Below are positions 46,801 through 55,620 of a DNA stretch of 64,000 bases, one piece after another; the first letter of the stretch is position 1, and each line of letters opens with the position of its first letter. Position numbers and translations under genes: made by a program. The notes under the pieces were generated by a model. It was not told the origin of the DNA. It worked only from the letters and a program-made list of their open reading frames with translations, and did not search any database. Source of the stretch: Flavobacterium sp. (lineage in GTDB: Bacteria > Bacteroidota > Bacteroidia > Flavobacteriales > Flavobacteriaceae); NCBI RefSeq assembly GCF_039595935.1, contig NZ_JBCNKR010000004.1, positions 1,053,001-1,117,000 of the forward strand. Reading direction: 5' to 3'.

Positions 46801-49217
46801 TATTATTAGCGATGCGTCATAAAAAGATTCCGCCAATGGTCAATTTTGTTAAACCAAATCCAAATATCGATTTTGACAACAGTCCGTTTTACATCAACAA
46901 TACCTTAATTGACTGGAAAGCTGACAGCATAAGAAGAGCCGGCGTAAGCTCATTTGGTATTGGCAGTACAAATGTTCATGCCGTTATTGAAGAATATGAA
47001 GCCAAACCTCAACCATCTTCAGCAGGACGCCCGCTACAGGTATTAATGTGGTCAGCAAAAAGCAAAAACAGTTTATTAGGTTACGAAAATGCATTAGGTC
47101 ATTTCATTGATAAATCAAAAGAAATTCCGTTAGCCGATATCGCTTATTCATTGAATATTACCAGAGAAGAATTTAATCAGCGAAGTTTTTTAATTGCTGA
47201 TTCTACAAATGATGCTACCGAAAAATTACTTTCTCTAAAAACAAAAAGCACTAAATCGCATACTTTAAAAAGTGTTCCTGAAGAATTAGGATTTCTTTTC
47301 CCGGGGCAGGGATCGCAATATTTACAAATGGGTAAAACATTGTATGATAATGAAAAAGTATATCGTGATGCGGTTGACAAATGTGCTGATTTATTACTAA
47401 AAGATTTAAAACTGGATATTCGCAGTATTCTCTATCCTGAGACAAATTCTACAGAAGCCGAAGAACGTTTAAAAAATACCCGCTTAACGCAGCCAAGTTT
47501 GTTTGTTACAGAATATGCATTGTCGCAATTATGGATGAGCTGGGGCATAAAACCTACTTTTCTTTGCGGGCACAGCATAGGCGAATTTGCGGCTGCACAT
47601 TTAGCCGGAATTATGAGTTTAGAAGATGCCTTGCACATAGTTGCCGTAAGAGGTCAATTGATAAGTGAACTTCCCGGCGGATCTATGCTGGCCGTTAGAG
47701 TTCCTGCCGAAAAAGTGTATGAACTGCTTCCAGGTACACTTTCAGTTGCGGCTATAAACTCCAATCAGTTTTGCGTTGTTTCGGGTACAAAAGAAGATAT
47801 CGCACTTTTTAATCAGGAACTTGATGCACAGGAAATTCCAAATAAACTATTGTTAACAAGCCACGCATTTCACTCTTTTATGATGAATCCGATTTTAGAT
47901 TCTTTCAAAAGTGAAATGGAAAAAATAAAATTAAGCGTTCCGAGACTGCCCATAATTTCAACTGCAACCGGAACCTGGCTTACAGATACCGAAGCCACAA
48001 GTCCGGAATATTGGGTTAATCATTTAAAAAATACAGTACGATTTGCCGATGCAATGGATACTGCCTTTGAACTGGAAGATTTTATATTGTTAGAAGTAGG
48101 TCCCGGGCAAACTCTTATAACATTAGCCCGCCAGCAGGCAGCCGGAAAAATCATTGCCGCTTTTTCGAGTATCAATTTTCCAAAAGAAGAACAAGACAGC
48201 GAATATGCAAGTTTATTTACTACTCTTGGCGATTTATGGCTTAGAGGTATAAGTCCGGATTGGAAATTATTTTATAATCAGCAACAAAGACAAAAAATTG
48301 AATTACCAAGTTATGTTTTTGATCGTAAACCGTGCTGGATTGAACCTTTGAGTACAATTGATACGATGGCGGTTCAAAAAAATAATGATGTAGATATGCC
48401 GTCTGTTTCTAATACGGCATCAATTCCAATACATACAGAGAGCGTTTCTGTTGAAGGCAGTTCAAGAAAAGAGGCTATTCTTCTTAAAATTTCAGAAATT
48501 ATAATGAACGCATCCGGAATAAGTTATGATGAAGAATCTGCGTCTAATACATTTCTGGAGTTAGGTTTAGATTCTTTATCTCTAACGCAATTATCTGGAA
48601 GACTGAAAAAAGAATTTGATCTGCCTATTACTTTCAGACAACTTAATGAGGCTTATTCTACTCCATCACTTTTAGCTGATTATGTAGCACTTAATCTTCC
48701 CGAAGAACCGCAGATTGTTCCGAATAAAGAAACTGAAATCGTTATGCCGCAAACGGCTGAAACTCCTTCATTTTCAAATCAAACATCAGTATCAAATGAA
48801 ATATCCTTATCGTCTGGCCAGAGTCAAATTTTGTTAGAACAGATTATACAGCAAATTCAGATATTAAGTCAAAAAGTAGATCGACTTCAAAATCTTCATG
48901 ATGCATCGGCAAACGGAAAAGCATCATTTGTAAACCTGAAAGTAGAACATTTTGATCCGGTAAAATTTAATTCTGAAAACAGAATCAAAACAAACGGAGT
49001 GAATGGCAATGATAAAAAAGAAAAGGTTTTTGATCTTTCTAAAATCAAAGATCACCAGTTTCATGAAAATAATACTTCTGCAAAAAAATATACCATAATG
49101 GCAGACGAACCTCCTGTGCCGGGCAGTAAACTCGGACGGGATGAAAACGGAAATCCGGCCTGGTATATTAAAGATCCGACTCAAAACGGAAACTATTCAA
49201 AAATAAACACTTTATAG
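43857..49217 (+). CDS. Hybrid NRPS-PKS, domains A-T-KS-AT-ACP
   Basis: The 1786-residue protein is a loading NRPS module joined to a polyketide module. The adenylation domain (residues about 25-510) has YTSGSTGKPKG near 172, MYGPTETTIWS, YRTGDLGKL and NGKIDKK near 501. Thiolation follows at about 540-610 (DMGGSS). The ketosynthase (about 620-1045) has active-site Cys in SACSTSL near 792, His in EAHGTAT near 927 and SNMGH near 966. The acyltransferase (about 1145-1440) has GHSIG near 1237 and HAFH near 1334, the malonyl-CoA signature. The ACP has LGLDSL near 1569. There is no KR, DH or ER domain, and no condensation domain. The predicted aminoacyl unit is glycine-like. A tail of about 100 residues (NPAWYIKDPTQNG) follows the ACP. 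Confidence 0.93.
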   Translation: MKRANNNNLDHEKSWTKMKYPQTTLQEVFAEQAEIFSDSTALEFGEEKLTYAELLKMTRQLANSFSALGISPGQIVAVSMERTPKLTASLLAILQCGAAYLPLDPKFPSARLEFMLEDSEASFLLTSKTLSASLPEYSKTILIEDIFDTIDEHTAQPLSITISNEVPAYVMYTSGSTGKPKGVIVTHKNLVNFLFSMAIEPGIKSDDRLLSITTISFDITGLELFLPLIKGATVVFANYETTRDGHLLLSLLQKKQITILQATPTTWQMLLDSGWEKPLALKALCGGEAMPLTLAQKLTSKCDSLWNMYGPTETTIWSAVKQIQSDDELITIGTPIANTQIYLLDEEGHTVPEGTIGEIVIGGDGVAKGYWKRPELTAEKFIRDSFSAEPNATLYRTGDLGKLLPNGDLQCLGRIDHQVKIRGHRIELGEIEATLNTISGIKQSAVIVSSSFGNEDKLIAYLKSGDPLLDEKTIQETLSKTLPEILIPSKYIWVDEFPITPNGKIDKKNLPVPEFNRPDSAPLFKKPTTILEKEIAKIWSEELKISSIGIDDDFFDMGGSSVLAQKVVTSIRQRLSKEIQVSKIYIHPTIKELSASLEENNSENNGKEDEFEFRKNNSKTTSADIAVIGMAGRFPGSDTIEELWENLRDGKETISLFTKEELDISLPESLRKDPLYIGARGILPSAKTFDAFFFGLNPQLAAAMDPQIRIFMEISWEALEQAGHLPKHYKGSIGVYSGSEINTYYENNIFLNKELKSSIGELQIYTVNGKDFIGPRTSYHLNLKGPSVSVYSACSTSLLAVAEAVKAIRAGMCDVALAGGSSVTSPINSGHLYDDGFIKSPDGSTRSFDASGKGTVFSDGAGVVVLKRLEEAERDGDIIYGVIKGVGVNNDGGDKGSFMAPSPKGQAGAIISAFNDAQISPSTISYMEAHGTATPVGDPIEIEGLKIAYGKQEKNNYCALGSIKSNMGHTTAAAGVAGLIKVLLAMRHKKIPPMVNFVKPNPNIDFDNSPFYINNTLIDWKADSIRRAGVSSFGIGSTNVHAVIEEYEAKPQPSSAGRPLQVLMWSAKSKNSLLGYENALGHFIDKSKEIPLADIAYSLNITREEFNQRSFLIADSTNDATEKLLSLKTKSTKSHTLKSVPEELGFLFPGQGSQYLQMGKTLYDNEKVYRDAVDKCADLLLKDLKLDIRSILYPETNSTEAEERLKNTRLTQPSLFVTEYALSQLWMSWGIKPTFLCGHSIGEFAAAHLAGIMSLEDALHIVAVRGQLISELPGGSMLAVRVPAEKVYELLPGTLSVAAINSNQFCVVSGTKEDIALFNQELDAQEIPNKLLLTSHAFHSFMMNPILDSFKSEMEKIKLSVPRLPIISTATGTWLTDTEATSPEYWVNHLKNTVRFADAMDTAFELEDFILLEVGPGQTLITLARQQAAGKIIAAFSSINFPKEEQDSEYASLFTTLGDLWLRGISPDWKLFYNQQQRQKIELPSYVFDRKPCWIEPLSTIDTMAVQKNNDVDMPSVSNTASIPIHTESVSVEGSSRKEAILLKISEIIMNASGISYDEESASNTFLELGLDSLSLTQLSGRLKKEFDLPITFRQLNEAYSTPSLLADYVALNLPEEPQIVPNKETEIVMPQTAETPSFSNQTSVSNEISLSSGQSQILLEQIIQQIQILSQKVDRLQNLHDASANGKASFVNLKVEHFDPVKFNSENRIKTNGVNGNDKKEKVFDLSKIKDHQFHENNTSAKKYTIMADEPPVPGSKLGRDENGNPAWYIKDPTQNGNYSKINTL

Positions 49218-49295
49218 TCAAACAATTAAACCAAGCTATTGACAATTTAATTTGTCAGTCTAAAAATTGTCTAACTACACCTAAAAAGCATACCA

Positions 49296-52200
49296 ATGGA
49301 AAATCAACCTCAAATACACACAGAAATGGAAACTGAAACTGCGATTCAATTTAATCCATTTTCGCCTGAAATTGAACGAGTAATCCATACCACAAATTCA
49401 CAGCAGGAAATCTGGACGGATTGTATTTTTGGAGGCAGTGATGCCAACAAAGCCTACAATTTGTCTGTATCTATTAAACTTAAAGGAAAACTGTCAATAG
49501 ATACATTTGAAAAAGCTGTAAAAACATTAATACAGCGCCACGAAGGGTTAAGAGCTGTGTTTAGTCCAGACGGACGTTTTATGTGTATTTACAGTAATGT
49601 TGATTTTGAAATTTCTAAAAATGATTTTTCTAACGTGAAATCTGTTGAAAAAGAACAAACTATAGACACTTTTGTCAAACAAGAAGTAAACGCCCTTTTT
49701 GATCTTGTTAACGGTCCTTTATTTAAAGTTAATTTACTAAAAATGGACGATTTTGAGCATTTAGCAACCTTAACAATTCATCATATCGTAGGCGACGGAT
49801 TAAGTATTGATGTTATACTGGAGGAACTTGGCACACTTTATTCTGCTTACATTGAAAACAAAAATCCAATTTTGCCTGTTCCGGAACGTTTTAGTGAATA
49901 TGCAGAAAAAATTAATGCCTTTTCAGAAAGTTCAGAATACAAACATCTTGAAGAATTTTGGGTTTCAATTTATAAAGAATCGGCACCGGTACTTGAGCTT
50001 CCGCTGGATTATCCGAGACCATCATTGCGAACTTATAATAGCGATCGCATTGATTTTCCGTTAAACGAAACCATTACCAACTCATTAAAAAATTTAGGAA
50101 TAAATGCCGGCTGTAGTCTTGTGACCACTTTGCTTGCCGCATTTGAAGTTTTTTTGAGCAAAATAACGGGTCAGAATGATTTAGTGGTAGGATTTCCATC
50201 ATCCGGAAATACACTTTATGATATGCGACAATTGATTGGGGATTGTGCCAATCTTCTTCCCCTGCGAAGTAATATTAATCCTGACATCACTTTTGTAGAA
50301 TATTTAAAACAAAGAAATTCTGAGCTTTTTGATGCTTACGAACATCAGCAGGTTAGTTTTGGTCATCTTCTTAAAAGTTTTGCCGTTCCAAGAGATCCTT
50401 CGAGAATTCCATTGGTTCCGGTTATATTAACCGTTGATATGAATCGGGATATCGAAAACGAATTTTCATTTGCCGGACTTACGCATGAATTTAAAATAAA
50501 CCCAAGACAATTTGCCACTTTTGAAATTCAGCTTCATATTTTCAGGACCAAAAACGGGCCTTCATTTCAATGGTCATACAATACTACGCTTTTCAAAAAA
50601 GAAAAAATAACGCAAATGATGGTTACGCTTGAAGAAACCTTCAATAAATTAATCGAAAATCCAAACAATCCATTATCTGATACAATAGGAAGTCATTTTT
50701 TAGCCGAATATGCTATTTTAAACAATACCGAAATGCCTTATCCAAATGTGGCATTAACAGAATTACTTTTAAAACAAGCAGAAAATACGCCAAACAAAAT
50801 AGCTTTAGAGTTTCATGACATCAAAACGACTTATCAGGAATTACATCAAAACGTAAATCAATTAGCACATTATTTAAAATCGCAAGGCGTTCAATCTGGC
50901 GATTTTATTGCTGTTTCTTTTCCAAGAAGCCCTGAATTACTTTATACTTTACTGGCCATAATGCAGTGCGGCGCAGCGTATCTTCCGTTAGATCCAGAGT
51001 ACCCAAAAGAACGTTTAGAATTTATGCTGACAGATTCGAGTGCAAAAGTTTTAATAACCAGCAAAACCGTATTTGCATCTTTGCCAACCTGGCCGCAAAC
51101 GCTTTTTATAGAAGATGCTATGGAATCGTTACAGCATTATTCTCCGCAGCCGCTTCCGCTTACTGTTGATCCTGAAAATGCAGCTTATATACTGTATACT
51201 TCTGGTTCTACGGGAAATCCAAAAGGAGTGCCTATTACGCACAAAAATCTGGTCAATTTTCTTTACACTATGGCTATAGAGCCCGGAATTAATGAAGATG
51301 ACAGACTGCTTTCTATTACAACAATCTCTTTTGATATTGCTGGTTTAGAACTTTATCTGCCACTTTTAAAAGGTGCAACACTGTTATTAGCCGATCAGGA
51401 AACCACACGAGACGGACGACTTTTGCTTGAATTAGTAAAAAAAGAAAACGTCAATTTTCTGCAGGCAACTCCCACAACCTGGTCAATGCTTTTAGATTCA
51501 GGCTGGACTGAAAAACTACCGCTTAAAGCTTTATGCGGCGGCGAAGCCATGCCAGCCGATCTTGCAAAAGAACTTTTGTCTAAATGCGATACTTTGTGGA
51601 ATGTTTACGGACCAACTGAAACTACAATCTGGTCATCTGTAAAACAAATAAAAGCCGATGACAAATTGATTACGATTGGCCATCCTATCGGAAATACCCA
51701 AATTTACATACTTGATAATCAAGGTCAGCTTGTCGCTCCGGGAAAAATAGGTGAAATTGCAATTGGCGGCGATGGCGTTTCAAAAGGCTATTGGAACAGA
51801 CCGGAATTAACGTCTGAAAAATTTATCGAAAACAAATTTTCTATCCATAAAGACAATTTATTGTATCGTACGGGCGATTTAGGAAAACTTCTTCCGAATA
51901 ATGAAATAGAATGTTTGGGACGCCTTGATCAGCAGGTAAAAATTAGAGGACACCGCATTGAACCTGGCGAAGTCGAACAGGCATTATTACAGCTTGATGG
52001 TATAAAATATGCCGTAGTTTTGGCAAATGAAAATTTTCTTATTGCTCATATTGTACCCGATTCTGATAGTAAAGATGCTGAAAATCTAATTCCGTTGTGG
52101 CGTGAAACTTTAACATCAAAATTGCCTGCGCAGTTAATTCCGCATGATTTTAATCTGTTAGAAAAAATTCCGACAACATTAAACGGTAAAATTGACCGCA

Positions 52201-53306
52201 AAGCATTATCTCAATACAAAACCAATAAAATAGTTCAATATACGGCACCTCGCACCGAAGAAGAAAACATAGTCGCCGCCATTTGGAAAGAAAGTTTAAA
52301 TATCGAAAACATTGATATTTTTAGTGATTTTTTTGAAATGGGCGGGCATTCAATCAAAGGTGTAAAAGTGATGATTGAAATTGAAAAACATACTGGAAAA
52401 CGAATTCCTTTATCTGCATTGTTTAAATATTCAACTGTTGAAAAATTTGCGAAATTATTAAATACCGGAACCGAAATTTATTCAGATTGTCTCGTTCCTA
52501 TAAAACCACAAGGAAACAAAGTGCCGTTGTTTATTATTCATGGAGCTGGTCTTAATGTTTTAAATTTCATGAATTTAAGTAAACATTTTGATGACGATCA
52601 GCCTATTTACGGTATTCAGGGAACTAAACCAAAAGGCTTTGACGGATGGTACGAATCTATTGAAGCCATGGCAGCACACTATATAGAAGCTATTATAAAA
52701 GTAAATCCTAAAGGGCCTTATGCGCTGGCCGGTTTTTCTTTTGGTGGAATTGTGGCTTTTGAAATGACACGTCAGTTAAAAGAGCTCGGAAAAACAGTAA
52801 GCTTAACTGCCCTGCTCGACTCTTATGTAGATTCTTCTTATTATTATGGAAGTTACAGACGAAAACAACTCGTAAGATATTTTGACATTACACACCGAAG
52901 ACTGGATTTCTTAAAAGAAATGCTCTTAAGTTGGAAAGCTTTTAAAATGCGCATTAACGGCAAAAAAGAGTACATTTTACAAAGACATTTCGGCAAGAAA
53001 AAAGTAATGACAGAACAAGAAGCATTAGCGCTGGAACAGTTTATAGAAGCCGATGGTTTAGTTAGAAAAATTGTCGATCGTTATCACCTTAAACCGCAAA
53101 GTATTAAGGTTGATTTATTTCGATCAAAAGATGATGACAACTACAAATTAGACCCTACACATCTTGGATGGAAAAAAGCTGCTTTAGGAGGAGTGACAAT
53201 TCATAATATTTCAGGAAATCATTTGGATATCGTAGCACCGCCAAATGATATTGTTTTAGCGAGACTACTTCAAGATATCCTAGATGAAAAGCACGAAAAC
53301 ATCTAA
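49296..53306 (+). CDS. NRPS terminal module, domains C-A-T-TE
   Basis: The 1336-residue protein would extend and release the product of the preceding enzyme. The condensation domain (about 30-470) has HHIVGDG near residue 161, the catalytic HHxxxDG. The adenylation domain (about 485-970) has YTSGSTGNPKG near 634, VYGPTETTIWS, YRTGDLGKLL and NGKIDRK near 963. Thiolation at about 985-1055 has EMGGHSIKG. The C-terminal type I thioesterase has IIHGAGLNV and the nucleophile GFSFGG near 1145. Its adenylation domain is close in sequence to that of the first protein (CGGEAMP and TTIWS are shared), suggesting duplication. It begins 79 bases after the first gene. Confidence 0.93.
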   Translation: MENQPQIHTEMETETAIQFNPFSPEIERVIHTTNSQQEIWTDCIFGGSDANKAYNLSVSIKLKGKLSIDTFEKAVKTLIQRHEGLRAVFSPDGRFMCIYSNVDFEISKNDFSNVKSVEKEQTIDTFVKQEVNALFDLVNGPLFKVNLLKMDDFEHLATLTIHHIVGDGLSIDVILEELGTLYSAYIENKNPILPVPERFSEYAEKINAFSESSEYKHLEEFWVSIYKESAPVLELPLDYPRPSLRTYNSDRIDFPLNETITNSLKNLGINAGCSLVTTLLAAFEVFLSKITGQNDLVVGFPSSGNTLYDMRQLIGDCANLLPLRSNINPDITFVEYLKQRNSELFDAYEHQQVSFGHLLKSFAVPRDPSRIPLVPVILTVDMNRDIENEFSFAGLTHEFKINPRQFATFEIQLHIFRTKNGPSFQWSYNTTLFKKEKITQMMVTLEETFNKLIENPNNPLSDTIGSHFLAEYAILNNTEMPYPNVALTELLLKQAENTPNKIALEFHDIKTTYQELHQNVNQLAHYLKSQGVQSGDFIAVSFPRSPELLYTLLAIMQCGAAYLPLDPEYPKERLEFMLTDSSAKVLITSKTVFASLPTWPQTLFIEDAMESLQHYSPQPLPLTVDPENAAYILYTSGSTGNPKGVPITHKNLVNFLYTMAIEPGINEDDRLLSITTISFDIAGLELYLPLLKGATLLLADQETTRDGRLLLELVKKENVNFLQATPTTWSMLLDSGWTEKLPLKALCGGEAMPADLAKELLSKCDTLWNVYGPTETTIWSSVKQIKADDKLITIGHPIGNTQIYILDNQGQLVAPGKIGEIAIGGDGVSKGYWNRPELTSEKFIENKFSIHKDNLLYRTGDLGKLLPNNEIECLGRLDQQVKIRGHRIEPGEVEQALLQLDGIKYAVVLANENFLIAHIVPDSDSKDAENLIPLWRETLTSKLPAQLIPHDFNLLEKIPTTLNGKIDRKALSQYKTNKIVQYTAPRTEEENIVAAIWKESLNIENIDIFSDFFEMGGHSIKGVKVMIEIEKHTGKRIPLSALFKYSTVEKFAKLLNTGTEIYSDCLVPIKPQGNKVPLFIIHGAGLNVLNFMNLSKHFDDDQPIYGIQGTKPKGFDGWYESIEAMAAHYIEAIIKVNPKGPYALAGFSFGGIVAFEMTRQLKELGKTVSLTALLDSYVDSSYYYGSYRRKQLVRYFDITHRRLDFLKEMLLSWKAFKMRINGKKEYILQRHFGKKKVMTEQEALALEQFIEADGLVRKIVDRYHLKPQSIKVDLFRSKDDDNYKLDPTHLGWKKAALGGVTIHNISGNHLDIVAPPNDIVLARLLQDILDEKHENI

Positions 53307-54087
53307 ACTCTTTATTACTTTTTCGGATATAAAGAGAATTACATTAGTCTCGGGTAAAGAATATTCTTTGCATGCGGGCGATATTCTTATTTATATTATT
53401 TATCTACCTGATTTTTTTGAATTTAAATCTAATTTATCACAATTCCTTAATGCTCCCGAAATAAAAAAAGCAAAGCGATTTTATAAAGAAATAGACAAAA
53501 ATCGGTTCATTATATATCGATCCATTTTAAAACTTCTTCTGGGAGCCTACACAAAATCTGATGTAAAAAAAATTTATCTCGATTATGATTTTAATAAAAA
53601 ACCCTATTTAGCTTCGCATCCGTGGCTGCATTTTAATATTTCACATTCTGAAGACTATGCTGCTATTGCGGTTTCACGTAAAATGATAGGACTGGATATT
53701 GAATATCTATCGAAAGATTTCAAATTTACAGACCTGCTTCCGGATATTTTCGACGATCATGAAAGAGAGTTAATTCAAAATGCCGATGATAAACAAAACG
53801 CTTTTTATACGTTATGGACACGCAAAGAAGCCTTTGTAAAAGCTCTGGGAAAAGGAATTGATGAAGATTTTAAATATATTCCCAGCACAAACGGCCAGCA
53901 TAATTTAGAATTTAAAAGGGTAAAAAACACTCAAAACTGGCAGGTTCATAGTTTTGATTTTGCTGATCATTATATGGGCGCTGTGGCATTTGAGGGACTG
54001 CCGACAGCTTCTAATCATTTGTCTTTGTGTCATATTCCTAATAGTTTGGAAAGTTTGCTGGAGATGACTTATAAGAGGAATTATTAA
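53284..54087 (+). CDS. Sfp-type 4'-phosphopantetheinyl transferase
   Basis: This 267-residue enzyme attaches the phosphopantetheine arm from CoA to carrier domains. The family marks are FNISHSEDYAAIAVS near residue 120, IGLDIEYL, and FYTLWTRKEAFVKALGKG near residue 180, where the glutamate pair binds magnesium. It overlaps the NRPS gene by 23 bases, so it is translated with it. It would activate the two thiolation domains and the ACP of this pathway. Sfp-type enzymes can also serve other carrier proteins. Confidence 0.93.
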   Translation: MKSTKTSKLFITFSDIKRITLVSGKEYSLHAGDILIYIIYLPDFFEFKSNLSQFLNAPEIKKAKRFYKEIDKNRFIIYRSILKLLLGAYTKSDVKKIYLDYDFNKKPYLASHPWLHFNISHSEDYAAIAVSRKMIGLDIEYLSKDFKFTDLLPDIFDDHERELIQNADDKQNAFYTLWTRKEAFVKALGKGIDEDFKYIPSTNGQHNLEFKRVKNTQNWQVHSFDFADHYMGAVAFEGLPTASNHLSLCHIPNSLESLLEMTYKRNY

Positions 54088-54110
54088 AAACCCAAACCAA
54101 ATATAAAAAC

Positions 54111-54139
54111 AAAAAGCCACTCATTTCGAGTGGCTTTTT
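54111..54139 (+). terminator. Intrinsic terminator after the NRPS/PKS operon
   Basis: GCCACTC at 54116-54122 pairs perfectly with GAGTGGC at 54128-54134 around ATTTC. It is preceded by AAAAA and followed by TTTTT. It ends the three-gene operon 24 bases after the last stop codon. Confidence 0.9.
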
Positions 54140-54203
54140 GTAGCTTTAGAGGATATATATTTTTTCTTAATCTACATTAACCTGCAAGCTTTTACTTCTT
54201 TCC

Positions 54204-54211
54204 TAAATTTG
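54204..54211 (+). promoter_or_regulatory. Candidate -7 element (TAAATTTG)
   Basis: TAAATTTG matches the Bacteroidota -7 consensus TAnnTTTG, 38 bases before the GNAT start codon. A clear -33 TTTG partner is not seen at the proper distance. Confidence 0.35.
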
Positions 54212-54248
54212 TAAAAGAAATTTAACAACAACCATCAAATCAAAATAT

Positions 54249-54539
54249 ATGGAAACTATAAAACTAGAATTAGACGAAAAAAAACACGGCGCTTTTAACC
54301 TTTATGTTGACGGAAAAAAGTTAGGCGAAATGACCGTAAGTATTAAACCTGATTTATTAACGGTTTATCATACCGGAGTTGAACCCGAAGCAGAAGGAAA
54401 AGGTTATGCCAAAAAATTATTAGAAGAAATGGTTTCTTATGTACGTGCCAACAATTTAATGGTTTTACCACTTTGTCCGTATGTACATGCACAATTCAAA
54501 AGACATCCGGATGAATATCAGGATATCTGGAAAAAATAA
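54249..54539 (+). CDS. Small GNAT-like acetyltransferase
   Basis: The 96-residue protein is a minimal Gcn5-related acyltransferase of the YidJ/NATD1 type (Acetyltransf_CG). VYHTGVEPEAEGKGYAKKLL holds the acetyl-CoA loop (Q/RxxGxG/A-like EGKGYA). LPLCPYVHAQFKRHPDEYQD is the family's C-terminal signature. The substrate is unknown. Flavobacteria carry several such short proteins. It is probably monocistronic or leads the next two genes. Confidence 0.8.
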   Translation: METIKLELDEKKHGAFNLYVDGKKLGEMTVSIKPDLLTVYHTGVEPEAEGKGYAKKLLEEMVSYVRANNLMVLPLCPYVHAQFKRHPDEYQDIWKK

Positions 54540-54595
54540 TTACTACAGATTGAGACTTTGAAAAAATTATTCAAGCGTAATAAAAAACAAAACTT

Positions 54596-55216
54596 ATGAA
54601 TACAGAAATTTTAACAGACGGTGTACCCTTAAATGAAGCCAAAAAAGCTTTGGTTATGATTCACGGACGCGGTGCAAGTGCTCATGATATTCTCTCCATT
54701 GCAAAACATCTTAATGTTAATGATTTTGCTTTGGTAGCTCCTCAGGCAGAAAACAATACCTGGTATCCGTATTCTTTTTTAGCACCGTTAAATGAAAACG
54801 AACCTTCATTTTCAAACTCATTAGAAGCTATTCATCAGGTTGTGGTTGCAATTCAGCAAAACGGAATTGAAAAAGAGAATATTTACTTTCTCGGATTTTC
54901 ACAAGGTGCCTGTCTTGCTTTGGAATTCACAACGAGAAATGCGGCTAAATACGGAGGTGTTGTTGCTTTTACCGGCGGACTTATTGGCGATCAGGTTTAT
55001 GAAAATCATTATAAAGGAAACTTCGAAAATACGCCGGTTTTTATAGGAACAAGCGATCCTGATTTTCATGTTCCGGTAGAAAGAGTAAATGCAACCGAAG
55101 TCCTGATGAAAAAATTAGGCGCTGATGTTACCAAAAAAATCTATCCAAACCTGGGACATACAATCAGTCAGGATGAAGTAAACCTTGCTAACGAACTTGT
55201 TTTTTCAAAACAATGA
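54596..55216 (+). CDS. Phospholipase/carboxylesterase family hydrolase
   Basis: The 206-residue alpha/beta hydrolase starts LVMIHGRGASAHDILSIAKH. The nucleophile elbow is GFSQGACLALEF near residue 100. Asp of SDPDFHVPVERV and His of PNLGHTISQDEV complete the triad. It belongs to the small cytoplasmic carboxylesterase group (YpfH/EstB type), which cleaves short esters and lysophospholipids. It overlaps the start of the cupin gene by 4 bases, so both are made together. Confidence 0.85.
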   Translation: MNTEILTDGVPLNEAKKALVMIHGRGASAHDILSIAKHLNVNDFALVAPQAENNTWYPYSFLAPLNENEPSFSNSLEAIHQVVVAIQQNGIEKENIYFLGFSQGACLALEFTTRNAAKYGGVVAFTGGLIGDQVYENHYKGNFENTPVFIGTSDPDFHVPVERVNATEVLMKKLGADVTKKIYPNLGHTISQDEVNLANELVFSKQ

Positions 55217-55563
55217 TACAGATTACGCGTGTTTACAGCGACAATAATGGAGAAAGTCATTTTGAAGACTTCGAAGTTCCATTAAAAAACAACGGCGATA
55301 TCGGATTTCTGTCTGATGATGAACCGGTAAAATCCATCATTTTTAGAGAAGTCAGTCCTTCTTACGATTATGATTTTCACAATGCTCCGGATAGACAATA
55401 TATTGTTTTATTGGAAGGCGGTGTAGAAATTGAAACTTCTTTAGGAGAAAAACGAAAATTTGAAACCGGATCAATTCTACTGGTCGAAGATACCACAGGA
55501 AAAGGACACAAAACCAAAAATATCGAACCCAAACTTCGAAAATCAATATTTATCAAATTATAA
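55213..55563 (+). CDS. Cupin-like protein
   Basis: This 116-residue protein has the small beta-barrel look of a cupin: NAPDRQYIVLLEGGVEIETS, then FETGSILLVEDTTGKGHKT. The metal-binding histidines are reduced (FHNAPDRQY and GHKT are the likely sites). Homologues I recall are unnamed proteins of bacterial stress or sugar loci. It is co-translated with the esterase and is followed by a terminator. Confidence 0.7.
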   Translation: MIQITRVYSDNNGESHFEDFEVPLKNNGDIGFLSDDEPVKSIIFREVSPSYDYDFHNAPDRQYIVLLEGGVEIETSLGEKRKFETGSILLVEDTTGKGHKTKNIEPKLRKSIFIKL

Positions 55564-55565
55564 AC

Positions 55566-55589
55566 GCCGGCTGTTAGTCGGCTTTTTTT
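55566..55589 (+). terminator. Intrinsic terminator after the cupin gene
   Basis: GCCGGCT at 55566-55572 pairs with AGTCGGC at 55576-55582, with one wobble pair and a 3-base loop, followed by seven T residues. It ends the esterase-cupin transcript right after the stop codon. Confidence 0.85.
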
Positions 55590-55620
55590 ATCTATTTTCT
55601 AAATAAAACGGCTTCATTCA

